DNA of 64,000 bases from Streptomyces sp. cg36 (GTDB taxonomy: Bacteria; Actinomycetota; Actinomycetes; Streptomycetales; Streptomycetaceae). The stretch spans positions 7,779,501-7,843,500 of the forward strand of contig NZ_CP163520.1 in the NCBI RefSeq assembly GCF_041080675.1. The letters are read 5' to 3'. Positions 32,126 through 40,049 of this stretch are shown here, in pieces. The position numbers and the translations under genes are program-made. Numbering within the stretch: position 1 is the stretch's first letter; each line of letters starts with the position of its first letter. The notes under the pieces were generated by a model, which did no database searches, was not told the DNA's origin, and saw only the letters and a list, made by a program, of their open reading frames with translations.

Positions 32126-34456
32126 ATGGCCGACCACTCTGCTCGACTACGCCCGGCCTCCCGTCCCGGGCGCCTTCTGGTACCCCGCTCCAAGGTGACG
32201 GTGCCCGAATTGCCTCCCTGGGTGATTCGCCGACCGCGCCAGGTGGAGCGCCTTTCCCGAGGCGTACGCAACCCGTTGTCCGTGATCGCGGGTCCCGCGG
32301 GCTCCGGCAAGTCGGCTCTCGCCGTGCTGTGGGCGCACACGGGCCGGGCGCCGGGGCCGGTGGCGTGGGTCTGCTGCGACGACGGCGATGAACTGCCGGG
32401 CGCCTTCTGGGGCTGTGTGCTCGAAGCGCTGCGGCACGCGGGCGTCGGGGTCCGGATGGCCGATGCCGCCTCGGCTCGGGGTGGCACGGTCGACCACTGC
32501 TTCCTCGCCGTACTCGCGGCCGAACTCGCCGGGCGGGAGCGGCCCGTCGTCCTCGTCCTGGACGACTTCCGGCCCGCGGCCGGCTCCGCGCTGGCCGAGG
32601 ATGTGGTCCGTCTTCTGCGACGGGCCGGATCCGGATTGCGCCTGGTGGTGGTCTGCCGTCAGGACGCGCCACTTCCGCTGCACCGCCTGCGGCTCAGCGG
32701 TGAACTGACCGAGATCCGTGCGGACGACCTGGCCTTCGACGACGACGAGACCGCCGCACTGCTGGGGCAGCACGGGATCGCGGTGTCCCGCGTGGCGGTG
32801 AGGACGCTTCGGGCGCGCACCGAGGGCTGGGCGGCCGGACTACGTCTCGCGGCCCTGTCGATGGTCGCTCACACGGACCCGGAGCAGTTCGTGCGGCACT
32901 TCGCGGGGGACGACCAGGCGGTGTCGAGCTACCTGTTCGAGGAAGTCCTGGAGGCCCAGCCCGACGAGGCGCGGTGGCTGATGCTGGTGACGAGCGTGCC
33001 CGATTGCGTCAACTCGGAACTGGCCGCGGCCCTGGCGGGGCCGACTACGGGTCGGTACTTCTCTTCGATGGTCGAGCAGAATTCCTTCTTCCGGCCGTTA
33101 GGGCACGGGTGGTACCGCAGTCACCGGATGTTCCGCACGTTTCTGCGGCTACGGCTGCAGCACGAAGCGCCCGGCCTCACCACCCGTGTGCACCGCCGGG
33201 CCGCCACCTGGTTCAGCTCACAGGGCCTTGTCGGTGAGGCTGTCCACCACGCGGTCGCGGCCGGTGACTGGCGGCTGGCGAGCCGGATGGTGGTCCAGCA
33301 CTTGGCGATCGGGCAGGTCCTCGGGCTGACGGAGGACCGGTCCGCCGCGGAGCTGTTCCAGCGCATGCCGCAGGAGGTGGTGGTGCGAGCGGCGCTCTGC
33401 CTCGAACCGGAGCCCGCGCTGCTCTGTGCCGCAACCGCTCTCTTCCGCGGTGATGAGCCGACATGTGCCGCGGCACTCGCGCATGCGGAGCGGGTGCTCG
33501 CCCGCGCGGGGCGCGCGGACGCGCGGATCGACGGCCCAGTTCGGCTGGCGCGCGCCGTCGTGGTGCTGACGCGGTCACGCCCCCGCGATGTCCGTTCCAC
33601 CCTGGCCGCGGCGACCGAGGCGGAAGCCGTTTTCGACCGGCTCCCGCGTGAACAGCGTTCTGAGCGACCGGAGTTGCGCTCCCTGATCCTGGTGAAGCGT
33701 GGCGGCGCGCAACTGTGCGGGGGGCGGTTGAAGTCGGCCGAGGCCGCGCTCAGAGCCGGACTGGCGGCGGCCGTCGCGGCAGGCAGTGCTGATTTGAGGG
33801 ACGGTGCCCTGGAGCGGCTCGCTCTCTTGCAGGCGCTGCGGGGTCGCTTCCGTGAAGCAGAGGAGTTCGCGGCCCGGGTACAGGGTCCGGTCCGGTCGTG
33901 CCCGGGCGGATGCGGCGCGTGGGCCTCCACCGCCAAGGGCTGGGCCGCCGTGGCCGCCGGCCGACCGGACGCGGCCCGTGACGAGCTGAACAGGGCCGAG
34001 GCCGCGCTCAGAGCCTCCCCCGAGCCGTTCGTGTGCGCCGTCCATACGCTGGTCCGCAGTCTTGTCAGCACGGCGGAAGGCCGAGGTGACCGTGCGCTGC
34101 GGATGCTGGCGTCCTTGCGTGCAGCCGCGGCCGCGCCCTGGCTCGCTCCGTGGTTCGACGAGGCCGAGGCGGTGGCACGGCTCCATCGTGTGCCTGCGCG
34201 GGGCGGCTCCCACACTGCCCCGGCCGCCACCGGAGTGTCGGACGAGGGGAGTGCGCCGGTGGTGGAGGCGCTGAGCAAGCGCGAGCTCGAAGTGGTCGCG
34301 CACCTGGCCCAGATGATGACCACCGAGGAGATCGCCGCGGCGATGCACTTGTCGGTCAACACGGTGAAGACGCACCTCAAGCACGCCTACCGGAAGCTGG
34401 CGGTCACCCGCCGTACGGCGGCAGTGCGGCGGGTGCGCGAACTCCAATTGCTGTGA
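32126..34456 (+). CDS. LuxR-family regulator with AAA/NACHT-like ATPase (LAL/MalT-type); contains TTA codon
   Basis: A 776-residue protein. N-terminal ATPase module: VIAGPAGSGKSALAVLW (Walker A) and VVLVLDDFRPA (Walker B-like), a helical TPR-like middle, and a C-terminal LuxR helix-turn-helix, LSKRELEVVAHLAQMMTTEEIAAAMHLSVNTVKTHLKHAYRKL. This is the MalT/LAL layout. ATG 32126 lies 11 nt after GGAGG; upstream codons are not conserved. One leucine is TTA (33098-33100, residue 325), so translation should depend on the bldA tRNA and rise with development. The signal is unknown. Confidence 0.85.
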   Translation: MADHSARLRPASRPGRLLVPRSKVTVPELPPWVIRRPRQVERLSRGVRNPLSVIAGPAGSGKSALAVLWAHTGRAPGPVAWVCCDDGDELPGAFWGCVLEALRHAGVGVRMADAASARGGTVDHCFLAVLAAELAGRERPVVLVLDDFRPAAGSALAEDVVRLLRRAGSGLRLVVVCRQDAPLPLHRLRLSGELTEIRADDLAFDDDETAALLGQHGIAVSRVAVRTLRARTEGWAAGLRLAALSMVAHTDPEQFVRHFAGDDQAVSSYLFEEVLEAQPDEARWLMLVTSVPDCVNSELAAALAGPTTGRYFSSMVEQNSFFRPLGHGWYRSHRMFRTFLRLRLQHEAPGLTTRVHRRAATWFSSQGLVGEAVHHAVAAGDWRLASRMVVQHLAIGQVLGLTEDRSAAELFQRMPQEVVVRAALCLEPEPALLCAATALFRGDEPTCAAALAHAERVLARAGRADARIDGPVRLARAVVVLTRSRPRDVRSTLAAATEAEAVFDRLPREQRSERPELRSLILVKRGGAQLCGGRLKSAEAALRAGLAAAVAAGSADLRDGALERLALLQALRGRFREAEEFAARVQGPVRSCPGGCGAWASTAKGWAAVAAGRPDAARDELNRAEAALRASPEPFVCAVHTLVRSLVSTAEGRGDRALRMLASLRAAAAAPWLAPWFDEAEAVARLHRVPARGGSHTAPAATGVSDEGSAPVVEALSKRELEVVAHLAQMMTTEEIAAAMHLSVNTVKTHLKHAYRKLAVTRRTAAVRRVRELQLL

Positions 34457-34568
34457 GAGCGGCCATGGAACCGCGCACTGGTGGCAGGAGCCGCAGCGCG
34501 CGGGCCCGGGGCACCGTCGCCCGCCGGGTGGTGACACATGCTGTCAACCGTTCTCCGAGGAACTGGAC

Positions 34569-34616
34569 GAGATCCAGGTGCGGCGCCGGACGCGGCCGGT
34601 GCCGCACCTGGATCTC
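34569..34616. terminator. Long hairpin, 16-bp perfect stem
   Basis: Arms 34569-34584 and 34601-34616 are perfectly complementary; the 16-nt loop can itself extend the stem. Lies between the LuxR gene (ends 34456) and the convergent SHOCT gene (ends 34651), serving both. Confidence 0.85.
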
Positions 34617-34650
34617 GTGACGCCCTCACGCGTCTCTTCGGCGAGGTCCT

Positions 34651-35043
34651 TCAGGACGCCAGCACCCGGGACTTCGCCCGCTGGTACTCCTCGTCGGTCA
34701 GGTCTCCCGCCCGCCGAAGGTCGGCCAGCTGCGTCAGTCGCGTCGCTCCGTCCCCCGTCGGCCCACCGGACGCCTCGCGAATGTAGGCGCGCAGCGCGGA
34801 TTCCCGTTCCCGTGCCGCCTGCCGACTGTGTTCGTTCATCTTCTCGCCCCGGGCGACGAGATAGGCGAACACGCCCAGGAACGGCAAGAACATCACGCAC
34901 AGCAGCCATCCGGTCTTGGCCCAGCCGCCCAGGTCGGAGCTGCGGAAGATGTCCGCGAACGTCCGGAGCAGCAGGGCCAGCCACATCACCCACAAGAAGA
35001 ACCACAGCATGGTCAGGAACGCGTTCAGGAGCGGAAAGTCCAT
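34651..35043 (-). CDS. Membrane protein with PLDc_N-like and SHOCT domains
   Basis: A 130-residue protein. The N-terminus has two transmembrane helices (FLTMLWFFLWVMWLALLLRTFADIFR and WAKTGWLLCVMFLPFLGVFAYLVAR) of the phospholipase-D-nuclease-N type, followed by a charged linker and a C-terminal SHOCT motif (RLTQLADLRRAGDLTDEEYQRAKSRVLAS). ATG 35043 follows GGAGG. SHOCT proteins are small, often oligomerising or stress-associated. It is divergent from the PLD-like operon at 35213. Confidence 0.88.
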   Translation of the reverse strand: MDFPLLNAFLTMLWFFLWVMWLALLLRTFADIFRSSDLGGWAKTGWLLCVMFLPFLGVFAYLVARGEKMNEHSRQAARERESALRAYIREASGGPTGDGATRLTQLADLRRAGDLTDEEYQRAKSRVLAS

Positions 35044-35212
35044 CGTTGCCTCCTTCGTGGTCGATGGGGCGCACACTGCACCGGACCGCTCCCGCGCGCC
35101 TCACCCTCAGCGGGTGAGGCGCGATTCACCTCGTGTGCGAACCGCTCCCGCGGCCTCCGCCTCCCCGCTAGCATCGTGGCCAACGGTGCCGGACGGCAGG
35201 CGGGGGCGGGGG

Positions 35213-36055
35213 ATGCGGGGCGGTATGCGTTATCGGGCCGAGCGGATTTCGTTAGCCGTGATGGCGGGGGCGGGCATCGCCATCGTGCCCGCCGATCTGC
35301 TGGGCTGGCTCGACAGGTTGGCACCGGGAAGCACCCTGCCCAAGGTCACCCTCGTCATCCTGAGCACGGTCACGCTCTTCCTGCTCCTTGAGTTCGACCG
35401 GCTCAAGGTGCTCGACGACGTGCACGCCCAGCTGTCGCGGCTGGACATCGACACCCTCGCGCACCAGTTGAGCCAACAGCACTACGCCGGTGTGGTCCGC
35501 GTCCACGAGCGGTTCCCCGAGGAACGGTTCGCCACGCTGGTGGACGGCGCCATGCGTGACGTGTGCATCCTGCAAACGTGGATACCGAACCTCGACGAGT
35601 TCGACCGCGGACTGCGCAAGGCCCTGCTGGAGCGGCAGGTGCGCGTGCGCGTGTTACTGCTGCACCCCTCGTCGCCGGTGGCGGGGCTGCGCAGCGAGGC
35701 CCTGCGTACGGTGCGGGATCCCGCACGTGACGGTGATGTGAGGGCCAACATAGAGCAGTGCCTGTCCACGCTCGCCTCGCTCGTCGACGACGCCGGGCAC
35801 GAGGACCGGGCCCGGCTCGAAGTGCGGGTGTACAACTCACTGCCGTCGATCGCCGTTTACAAGGCCGACGAGCACTACCTGGTGAGTTCGTTCCTGCACG
35901 GACAGCTGGCGATCCGCTCCACGCAGATGGAGATCGAGGGGGGTGCCACCGTCCTCGGCAGAGAAGTGCAACGGGAAGTGGACACGCTCTGGAGCATCGG
36001 CTGTGCCGTGGATCTGCGCGATTGGCGCGGCTCGGTCGGAAGGATCAACCTGTGA
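35213..36055 (+). CDS. Membrane-anchored degenerate PLD-like protein; two TTA codons
   Basis: A 280-residue protein. Two N-terminal hydrophobic segments (ISLAVMAGAGIAIVPADLLGWL and LPKVTLVILSTVTLFLLLEF) anchor a cytoplasmic domain. That domain has phospholipase-D-like strand patterns without intact HKD motifs: VRVRVLLLHPSSPVAGLRSEALR and VRVYNSLPSIAVYKADEHYLVSSFLHGQ, comparable to PLD-derived ligand domains such as DUF5919. Leucines 14 and 148 are TTA (35252-35254 and 35654-35656), so bldA dependence is predicted. ATG 35213 or 35225 are alternatives. Its stop overlaps the next start (GTGA). A sensory rather than catalytic role is inferred. Confidence 0.65.
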   Translation: MRGGMRYRAERISLAVMAGAGIAIVPADLLGWLDRLAPGSTLPKVTLVILSTVTLFLLLEFDRLKVLDDVHAQLSRLDIDTLAHQLSQQHYAGVVRVHERFPEERFATLVDGAMRDVCILQTWIPNLDEFDRGLRKALLERQVRVRVLLLHPSSPVAGLRSEALRTVRDPARDGDVRANIEQCLSTLASLVDDAGHEDRARLEVRVYNSLPSIAVYKADEHYLVSSFLHGQLAIRSTQMEIEGGATVLGREVQREVDTLWSIGCAVDLRDWRGSVGRINL

Positions 36056-36912
36056 CCCGGGAAAGCGAGAACACCGCCATGCCGCCACAAGAAGAACGAG
36101 ACGGAACCGACGGACGCGACGGGGCACCGACGGTGACCCGGGCGGGAGTGGTCGGCGAACCCGGTACCGAGGGCGGGCTCGACCGGCTCGACGCCTTCGA
36201 GGACGAGCTGGTCGAACGGTTGGGCACCCACCCGGTGCTCCGCAACATCGGGCTTCTGCCGGACGACGCCTTCGCGGAGATACTGCTGCAACGCCGTTTC
36301 GTCTCGCTCGCTTTCACGCCTTGCTACGACCTGGCGATCGACCTCCTGAGCGACGAGGTGGGCCTGCGGATCGCGCGGGTCATTCTGCGCGAGGAGTACC
36401 CGGACAGCCACGGTCACACCCGCTCGCACCGCGAGGACATGACCGAGGACCTGCGGCAACTGGGCATCTCCCAGCGCACCATCGTGACGTCGAAGCCGTC
36501 GGCGACCACCCGGAAGGTCATCCTGGACTCCCTCGAAACGATCGCCGGGGCGGGGGGCGAGGCGGACGCCGACGTGCGCATGCTGACGCTTCTGCGTTTC
36601 TGGGGCGAGATCCTCGTCTCCGTCGAGTACGGACGGCTGTGGGAACGCATGGGCCCGGTGCTGACCCGGGGCGGCGAGAACCGTTCCCGCTTCTACTACC
36701 CGCACTACGCGCACGACGCGAAGGCCAACCCTCTTGCTCGGGTCTCCCTGCTCTCCACCACGCATGCGGATCGACTGGGCAGCCGCCTGAGCGAACTGCT
36801 GGCCCGCGAAGCGTCATTCGACGGCTTCAGGGAGATGGAAGAGCGCTCGTTGAAACTCAAGACGGACTTCTACGACCAGTTCCTGCCGTCGTTGCGGGGG
36901 GCCACGTCCTGA
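36052..36912 (+). CDS. Putative haem-oxygenase-like-fold (HDO/TenA-type) protein
   Basis: A 286-residue soluble helical protein. Metal-ligand-like residues recur on helices: ILREEYPDSHGHTRSHREDM, ILVSVEYGRLWERMG, SRFYYPHYAHDAK and STTHADRLGSRLSELLARE. The pattern of Glu/His/Asp spacing recalls haem-oxygenase-like diiron enzymes and iron-containing redox proteins, but no canonical motif was matched and the call is tentative. GTG 36052 overlaps the upstream stop; ATG 36079 is an alternative. Coupled to the membrane PLD-like gene, so the two probably work together. Confidence 0.5.
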   Translation: MTRESENTAMPPQEERDGTDGRDGAPTVTRAGVVGEPGTEGGLDRLDAFEDELVERLGTHPVLRNIGLLPDDAFAEILLQRRFVSLAFTPCYDLAIDLLSDEVGLRIARVILREEYPDSHGHTRSHREDMTEDLRQLGISQRTIVTSKPSATTRKVILDSLETIAGAGGEADADVRMLTLLRFWGEILVSVEYGRLWERMGPVLTRGGENRSRFYYPHYAHDAKANPLARVSLLSTTHADRLGSRLSELLAREASFDGFREMEERSLKLKTDFYDQFLPSLRGATS

Positions 36913-37177
36913 CCTCCCTCATCCGTCATGTGCCGAGCCCGGCGGCTGTGGTGCCGCAGGGGTGAGCCGGGGCCCGTGGGAGAGGCCGTGGTACACGCCG
37001 TGGGGTTTCGTAGACCCAACCTCGTCCAAACCCCGGTCCGCGCGCCCGGACGCTGTCGGCCTCCTTCGGTTCTGAGTAGCGTGACGTCCTGCGTCGACCG
37101 GGGTGGCCCACCGCCGCCCGAGCCGAGTGGAACACGTCTTTCCCTGGGAATCCGCGACGACCCGGAAGGAGCGGACA

Positions 37178-37720
37178 GTGATCTTCGAACGAGGGAACCG
37201 GAGCGGAGCCGCGCGCCGACGGCGGGGCCTGTTCGCGCTCGTCACCGCCGCGCTCGCGGTTTTGGTGCTGGGTACGACCGCCGGACCAGCGCAGGCGGCG
37301 GGGTTCACCCCGATCAACGTCTGGAATTCGAGTCATTGTCTCGACAACGCCACCGAGAATGCCGCGAAGCTCCAGATGTGGTCGTGCAGTGGTGGCTCCG
37401 AGCAGAAGTGGCTCGAAGGGTTCAACACCCAGACCGGCCTGTTCACCTTCACCAACCAGCGCACGGGAGGGTGTATCAGCGCACCTGCCTCGGGGCCGGG
37501 AACAGCCACCGTGGCCTTCTGCAACGCGGCGGACACGGCTCAGCAGTGGCGGGTCTTCTACGCGGACAACCCCAACGGGCCGCCCTCGGGCTGGTACGAC
37601 GTCTGGCAGAACGTGGCGAGCGGATACTGCCTGTCCACGCCCAGCGTGCGCAACGGCACTCTCGTCCAGACTACGGTCTGCGACCCCTCCGACCAGTACG
37701 ACCGGTGGCACCAGCAGTAG
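37178..37720 (+). CDS. Secreted ricin-type (beta-trefoil) lectin-like protein
   Basis: A 180-residue precursor: basic N-terminus, hydrophobic core LFALVTAALAVLVLGTTAGPAQA and cleavage after AQA. The mature part has beta-trefoil QxW-type repeats: CLDNATENAAKLQMWSCSGGSEQKW, GGCISAPASGPGTATVAFCNAADTAQQWRV and YCLSTPSVRNGTLVQTTVCDPSDQYDRW. The cysteine pairs fit a RICIN fold. No catalytic domain is fused, so a stand-alone carbohydrate-binding or matrix role is likely. GTG 37178 follows GGAAGGAG. Confidence 0.85.
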   Translation: MIFERGNRSGAARRRRGLFALVTAALAVLVLGTTAGPAQAAGFTPINVWNSSHCLDNATENAAKLQMWSCSGGSEQKWLEGFNTQTGLFTFTNQRTGGCISAPASGPGTATVAFCNAADTAQQWRVFYADNPNGPPSGWYDVWQNVASGYCLSTPSVRNGTLVQTTVCDPSDQYDRWHQQ

Positions 37721-37844
37721 CGAACCCCGTGCCGGGCTGTGCGGACCGGCCGTCCGATTTGGACGCGGACCGCACAGCGCGCGCCATCGAGGTCGGCAAC
37801 TGGGTTGCACAGGCGCGCTGTTCGGCAACCCGGCCCCGCACCGG

Positions 37845-38546
37845 TCATACCGTCGGGCGCTGGTTCCGGTCGAGTTGGTCCAGGTGGGAGGCGAGCACCG
37901 CGGCCTGGACCCGGCGTTGCACGCCCAGCTTGGCGAGCAGGCGTGAGATGTGGTTCTTGACGGTCTTCTCCGACAGGTAGAGCTTCTTGCCGATCTCGCG
38001 GTTGGTGAGTCCGTCACCGATCAGGGCGAGGATGTCCCGCTCGCGCGGGGACAGGCTCGCGAGCTCGGACGGTACGGCGGGGCTCTGCGCGGGGTCCGCC
38101 CGCAAGGTGCGCATCAGACGTGCGGTGGTGGCGGGGTCGAGCATCGACTGGCCCGAGGCCACGGTCCGTACCGCCGAAACCAGGTCGGACCCCTTGATCT
38201 GCTTGAGGACGTACCCGGCCGCGCCGGCCATGATCGCGTCGAGCAGAGCCTCCTCGTCGTCGAACGAGGTCAGCATCAGGCAGGCCAGCTCCGGCATCTG
38301 GTCGCGCAGGTCCCTGCAGACCGAGATGCCGTTGCCGTCCGGCAGGCGCACGTCCAGGACGGCCACGTCGGGGCGCAGCGCCGGGCCGCGGGCGAGTGCG
38401 TGGTCGACGGTACCGGCGTCGCCGACCACCCGGATGTCGGGCTCGGCGTCGAGCAGGTCGGCCAGGCCGCGGCGGACGACCTCGTGGTCGTCCAGCAGAA
38501 ACACCCGGATCGGGTTCTGCTCCGTGAACGTGCGTGGCTCTGGCAT
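37845..38546 (-). CDS. DosR/OsdR-like NarL-family response regulator
   Basis: A 233-residue regulator: receiver [33 protein letters not shown] with phospho-Asp65 in VLDVRLPDG, then Thr/Lys signatures (LTSFDD, VLKQIKG) and a C-terminal LuxR helix-turn-helix, [48 protein letters not shown]. The sequence [13 protein letters not shown] and the flanking genes match the actinobacterial hypoxia regulators DosR/DevR and Streptomyces OsdR. ATG 38546 follows GAGGGG. The partner kinase is probably the one at 44513-46231. Confidence 0.88.
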   Translation of the reverse strand: MPEPRTFTEQNPIRVFLLDDHEVVRRGLADLLDAEPDIRVVGDAGTVDHALARGPALRPDVAVLDVRLPDGNGISVCRDLRDQMPELACLMLTSFDDEEALLDAIMAGAAGYVLKQIKGSDLVSAVRTVASGQSMLDPATTARLMRTLRADPAQSPAVPSELASLSPRERDILALIGDGLTNREIGKKLYLSEKTVKNHISRLLAKLGVQRRVQAAVLASHLDQLDRNQRPTV

Positions 38547-38627
38547 GGCGACCCCTCGTTCCGCGTGGAGGACTGGCAGCGGGCTTCCCCTCGTGCCGAT
38601 CATCACGTGCCCGGACCGAATGCACTA

Positions 38628-38641
38628 GGGCCGACAGGCCC
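38628..38641. promoter_or_regulatory. GGGCC-N4-GGCCC palindrome, candidate dormancy-regulator box
   Basis: GGGCCGACAGGCCC, a perfect 5-4-5 dyad 82 bp before the DosR-like ATG. It resembles the 14-bp core of the mycobacterial DosR box (GGGACTWWAGTCCC; 10 of 14 positions agree). Autoregulation is an inference. Confidence 0.45.
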
Positions 38642-38888
38642 AACTCGGCGGGAGGAAGCCGACCTCCCGGCGGATCGCGCGGCGCGTGAGCGGGGTCAGC
38701 ACGCGCCCTCGCCCAGGACCTCCTCACCCCGTACGAGGGCGACGCGGCGTTCCCGTGAGGCCCGAGGTCCGCGGGCGCCCGGCCCACCGGGACTGTCGGC
38801 CTCTCCAGGGGACCAGTGGACCCCTGCCCCCAGGAGCCCGCGCCGACGACTGTGGAGTCGGATCGGCCGCACGCAGGAGGTGGAGATC

Positions 38889-39061
38889 ATGCTCCGTAAC
38901 GTCACCCCGGGGTCGAGTTCGACGCCGCCCGGCGCCGCGGGACCTCCGTGCGGATCGTGCAGGGCTGGTTTCCGGCCGCTTCCTACGCCTACGGGATGGT
39001 CGCCGACCCTCGTCCATCCCGCACCGCAGCCCCGCACCCGCCGCGGTCGTCCCATGGCTGA
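38889..39061 (+). pseudogene. Decayed universal stress protein gene
   Basis: ATG 38889 after GGAGGTGGAG begins MLRNVT, the usual start of Streptomyces USPs, but the gene then loses its register. In another frame (38912-39061) the reading is VEFDAARRRGTSVRIVQGWFPAASYAYGMVAD, a typical USP helix-strand segment, ending at TGA 39059-39061. A deletion of the Val-Asp-Gly-Ser loop with frameshift explains this. The rest of the domain is missing. The remainder of the 648-bp gap 38547-39194 has no supported gene. Confidence 0.6.
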
Positions 39062-39194
39062 TGCCCGCTCTGGCGGACACCCGGTGAGGGAGGCGGCCGG
39101 ACGGGCACGTGGCGTGCGCGTGACCGCTGGCGCCGGAGTCGGCCGGTCTCCTCGCGGCGGTCGCCGAACGGCTCCCGCGCGGGCGACCGGCCGT

Positions 39195-39998
39195 TCACAG
39201 GCTCGCGGAGTGGTCGGGCACGTAGTGCTGCAGATCGCGCGGCGGGCGCTCGTACCCGGTCGACGGCGGCCGTCGCGGCAGCCGCAGCACCTGCGGCGCG
39301 GGTTCCTCGTAGGGGACGGAGGCGAGCAGATGGGCGATGGTGTTCAGCCGGGCGCGCCGTTTGTCGTCGCTCTCCACGACGGACCAGGGCGCCTCGGCGA
39401 TGTCGGTGTGGACCAGCATGTCGTCCTTGGCCCGGGAGTACGCCTCCCAGCGCGTGATGGACTCCAGGTCCATCGGGGAGAGCTTCCAGCGCCGCAGCGG
39501 GTCCTCCAGCCGGCGCCGGAAGCGTTCCTGCTGCTCGGTGTCGCTCACCGAGAACCAGTACTTGCGCAGCAGGATCCCGTCCTCGACCAGCATCCGCTCG
39601 AAGATCGGGCACTGGCGCAGGAAGCGCTGGTACTCCTCCTGGGTGCAGAATCCCATGACGTGCTCGACCCCGGCCCGGTTGTACCAGGACCGGTCGAAGA
39701 GCACGATCTCCCCGGCGGCCGGCAGATGCTCGACGTACCGCTGGAAGTACCACTGGGTGCGCTCGCGCTCGGTCGGCTTGGGCAGCGCCACGATCCGCGC
39801 GACCCGCGGGTTGAGGTGCTCGGCGACCCGCTTGATCGTGCCGCCCTTGCCGGCCGCGTCCCGCCCCTCGAAGACCACCACCACACGGGCGCCCGTCGCC
39901 CGCACCCACTCCTGCAGCTTCACCAACTCCGTCTGCAGGCGCAGCAGTTCCCGCTCGTACACCTTGCGCGGCAGAGCCGCCGCACTCTTGTCGGCCAT
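39195..39998 (-). CDS. ppk2: Polyphosphate kinase 2
   Basis: A 267-residue cytoplasmic kinase. Walker A-like GRDAAGKGGTIKRVAEHLNPR, Walker B-like LFDRSWYNRAGVEHVMGF and the lid region RFRRRLEDPLRRWKLSPMDLES are PPK2 hallmarks. Single-domain PPK2 proteins transfer phosphate between polyphosphate and (d)NDP/(d)NMP; which direction is not told by sequence. ATG follows GGTGGAGG. It is divergent from phosphoketolase across 51 bp, suggesting coordinated energy metabolism in the stress island. Confidence 0.93.
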   Translation of the reverse strand: MADKSAAALPRKVYERELLRLQTELVKLQEWVRATGARVVVVFEGRDAAGKGGTIKRVAEHLNPRVARIVALPKPTERERTQWYFQRYVEHLPAAGEIVLFDRSWYNRAGVEHVMGFCTQEEYQRFLRQCPIFERMLVEDGILLRKYWFSVSDTEQQERFRRRLEDPLRRWKLSPMDLESITRWEAYSRAKDDMLVHTDIAEAPWSVVESDDKRRARLNTIAHLLASVPYEEPAPQVLRLPRRPPSTGYERPPRDLQHYVPDHSASL

Positions 39999-40049
39999 GC
40001 CGCCTCCACCACCCGATGACCTGCCCCGACGACTTCCGGAGTCCCACCC

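Noticed and set aside
39999..40049. Possible dormancy-regulator box between PPK2 and phosphoketolase
   Set aside because: GACTTCCGGAGTC gives only half-matches with wrong spacing to the known box, and overlaps the phosphoketolase ribosome site.
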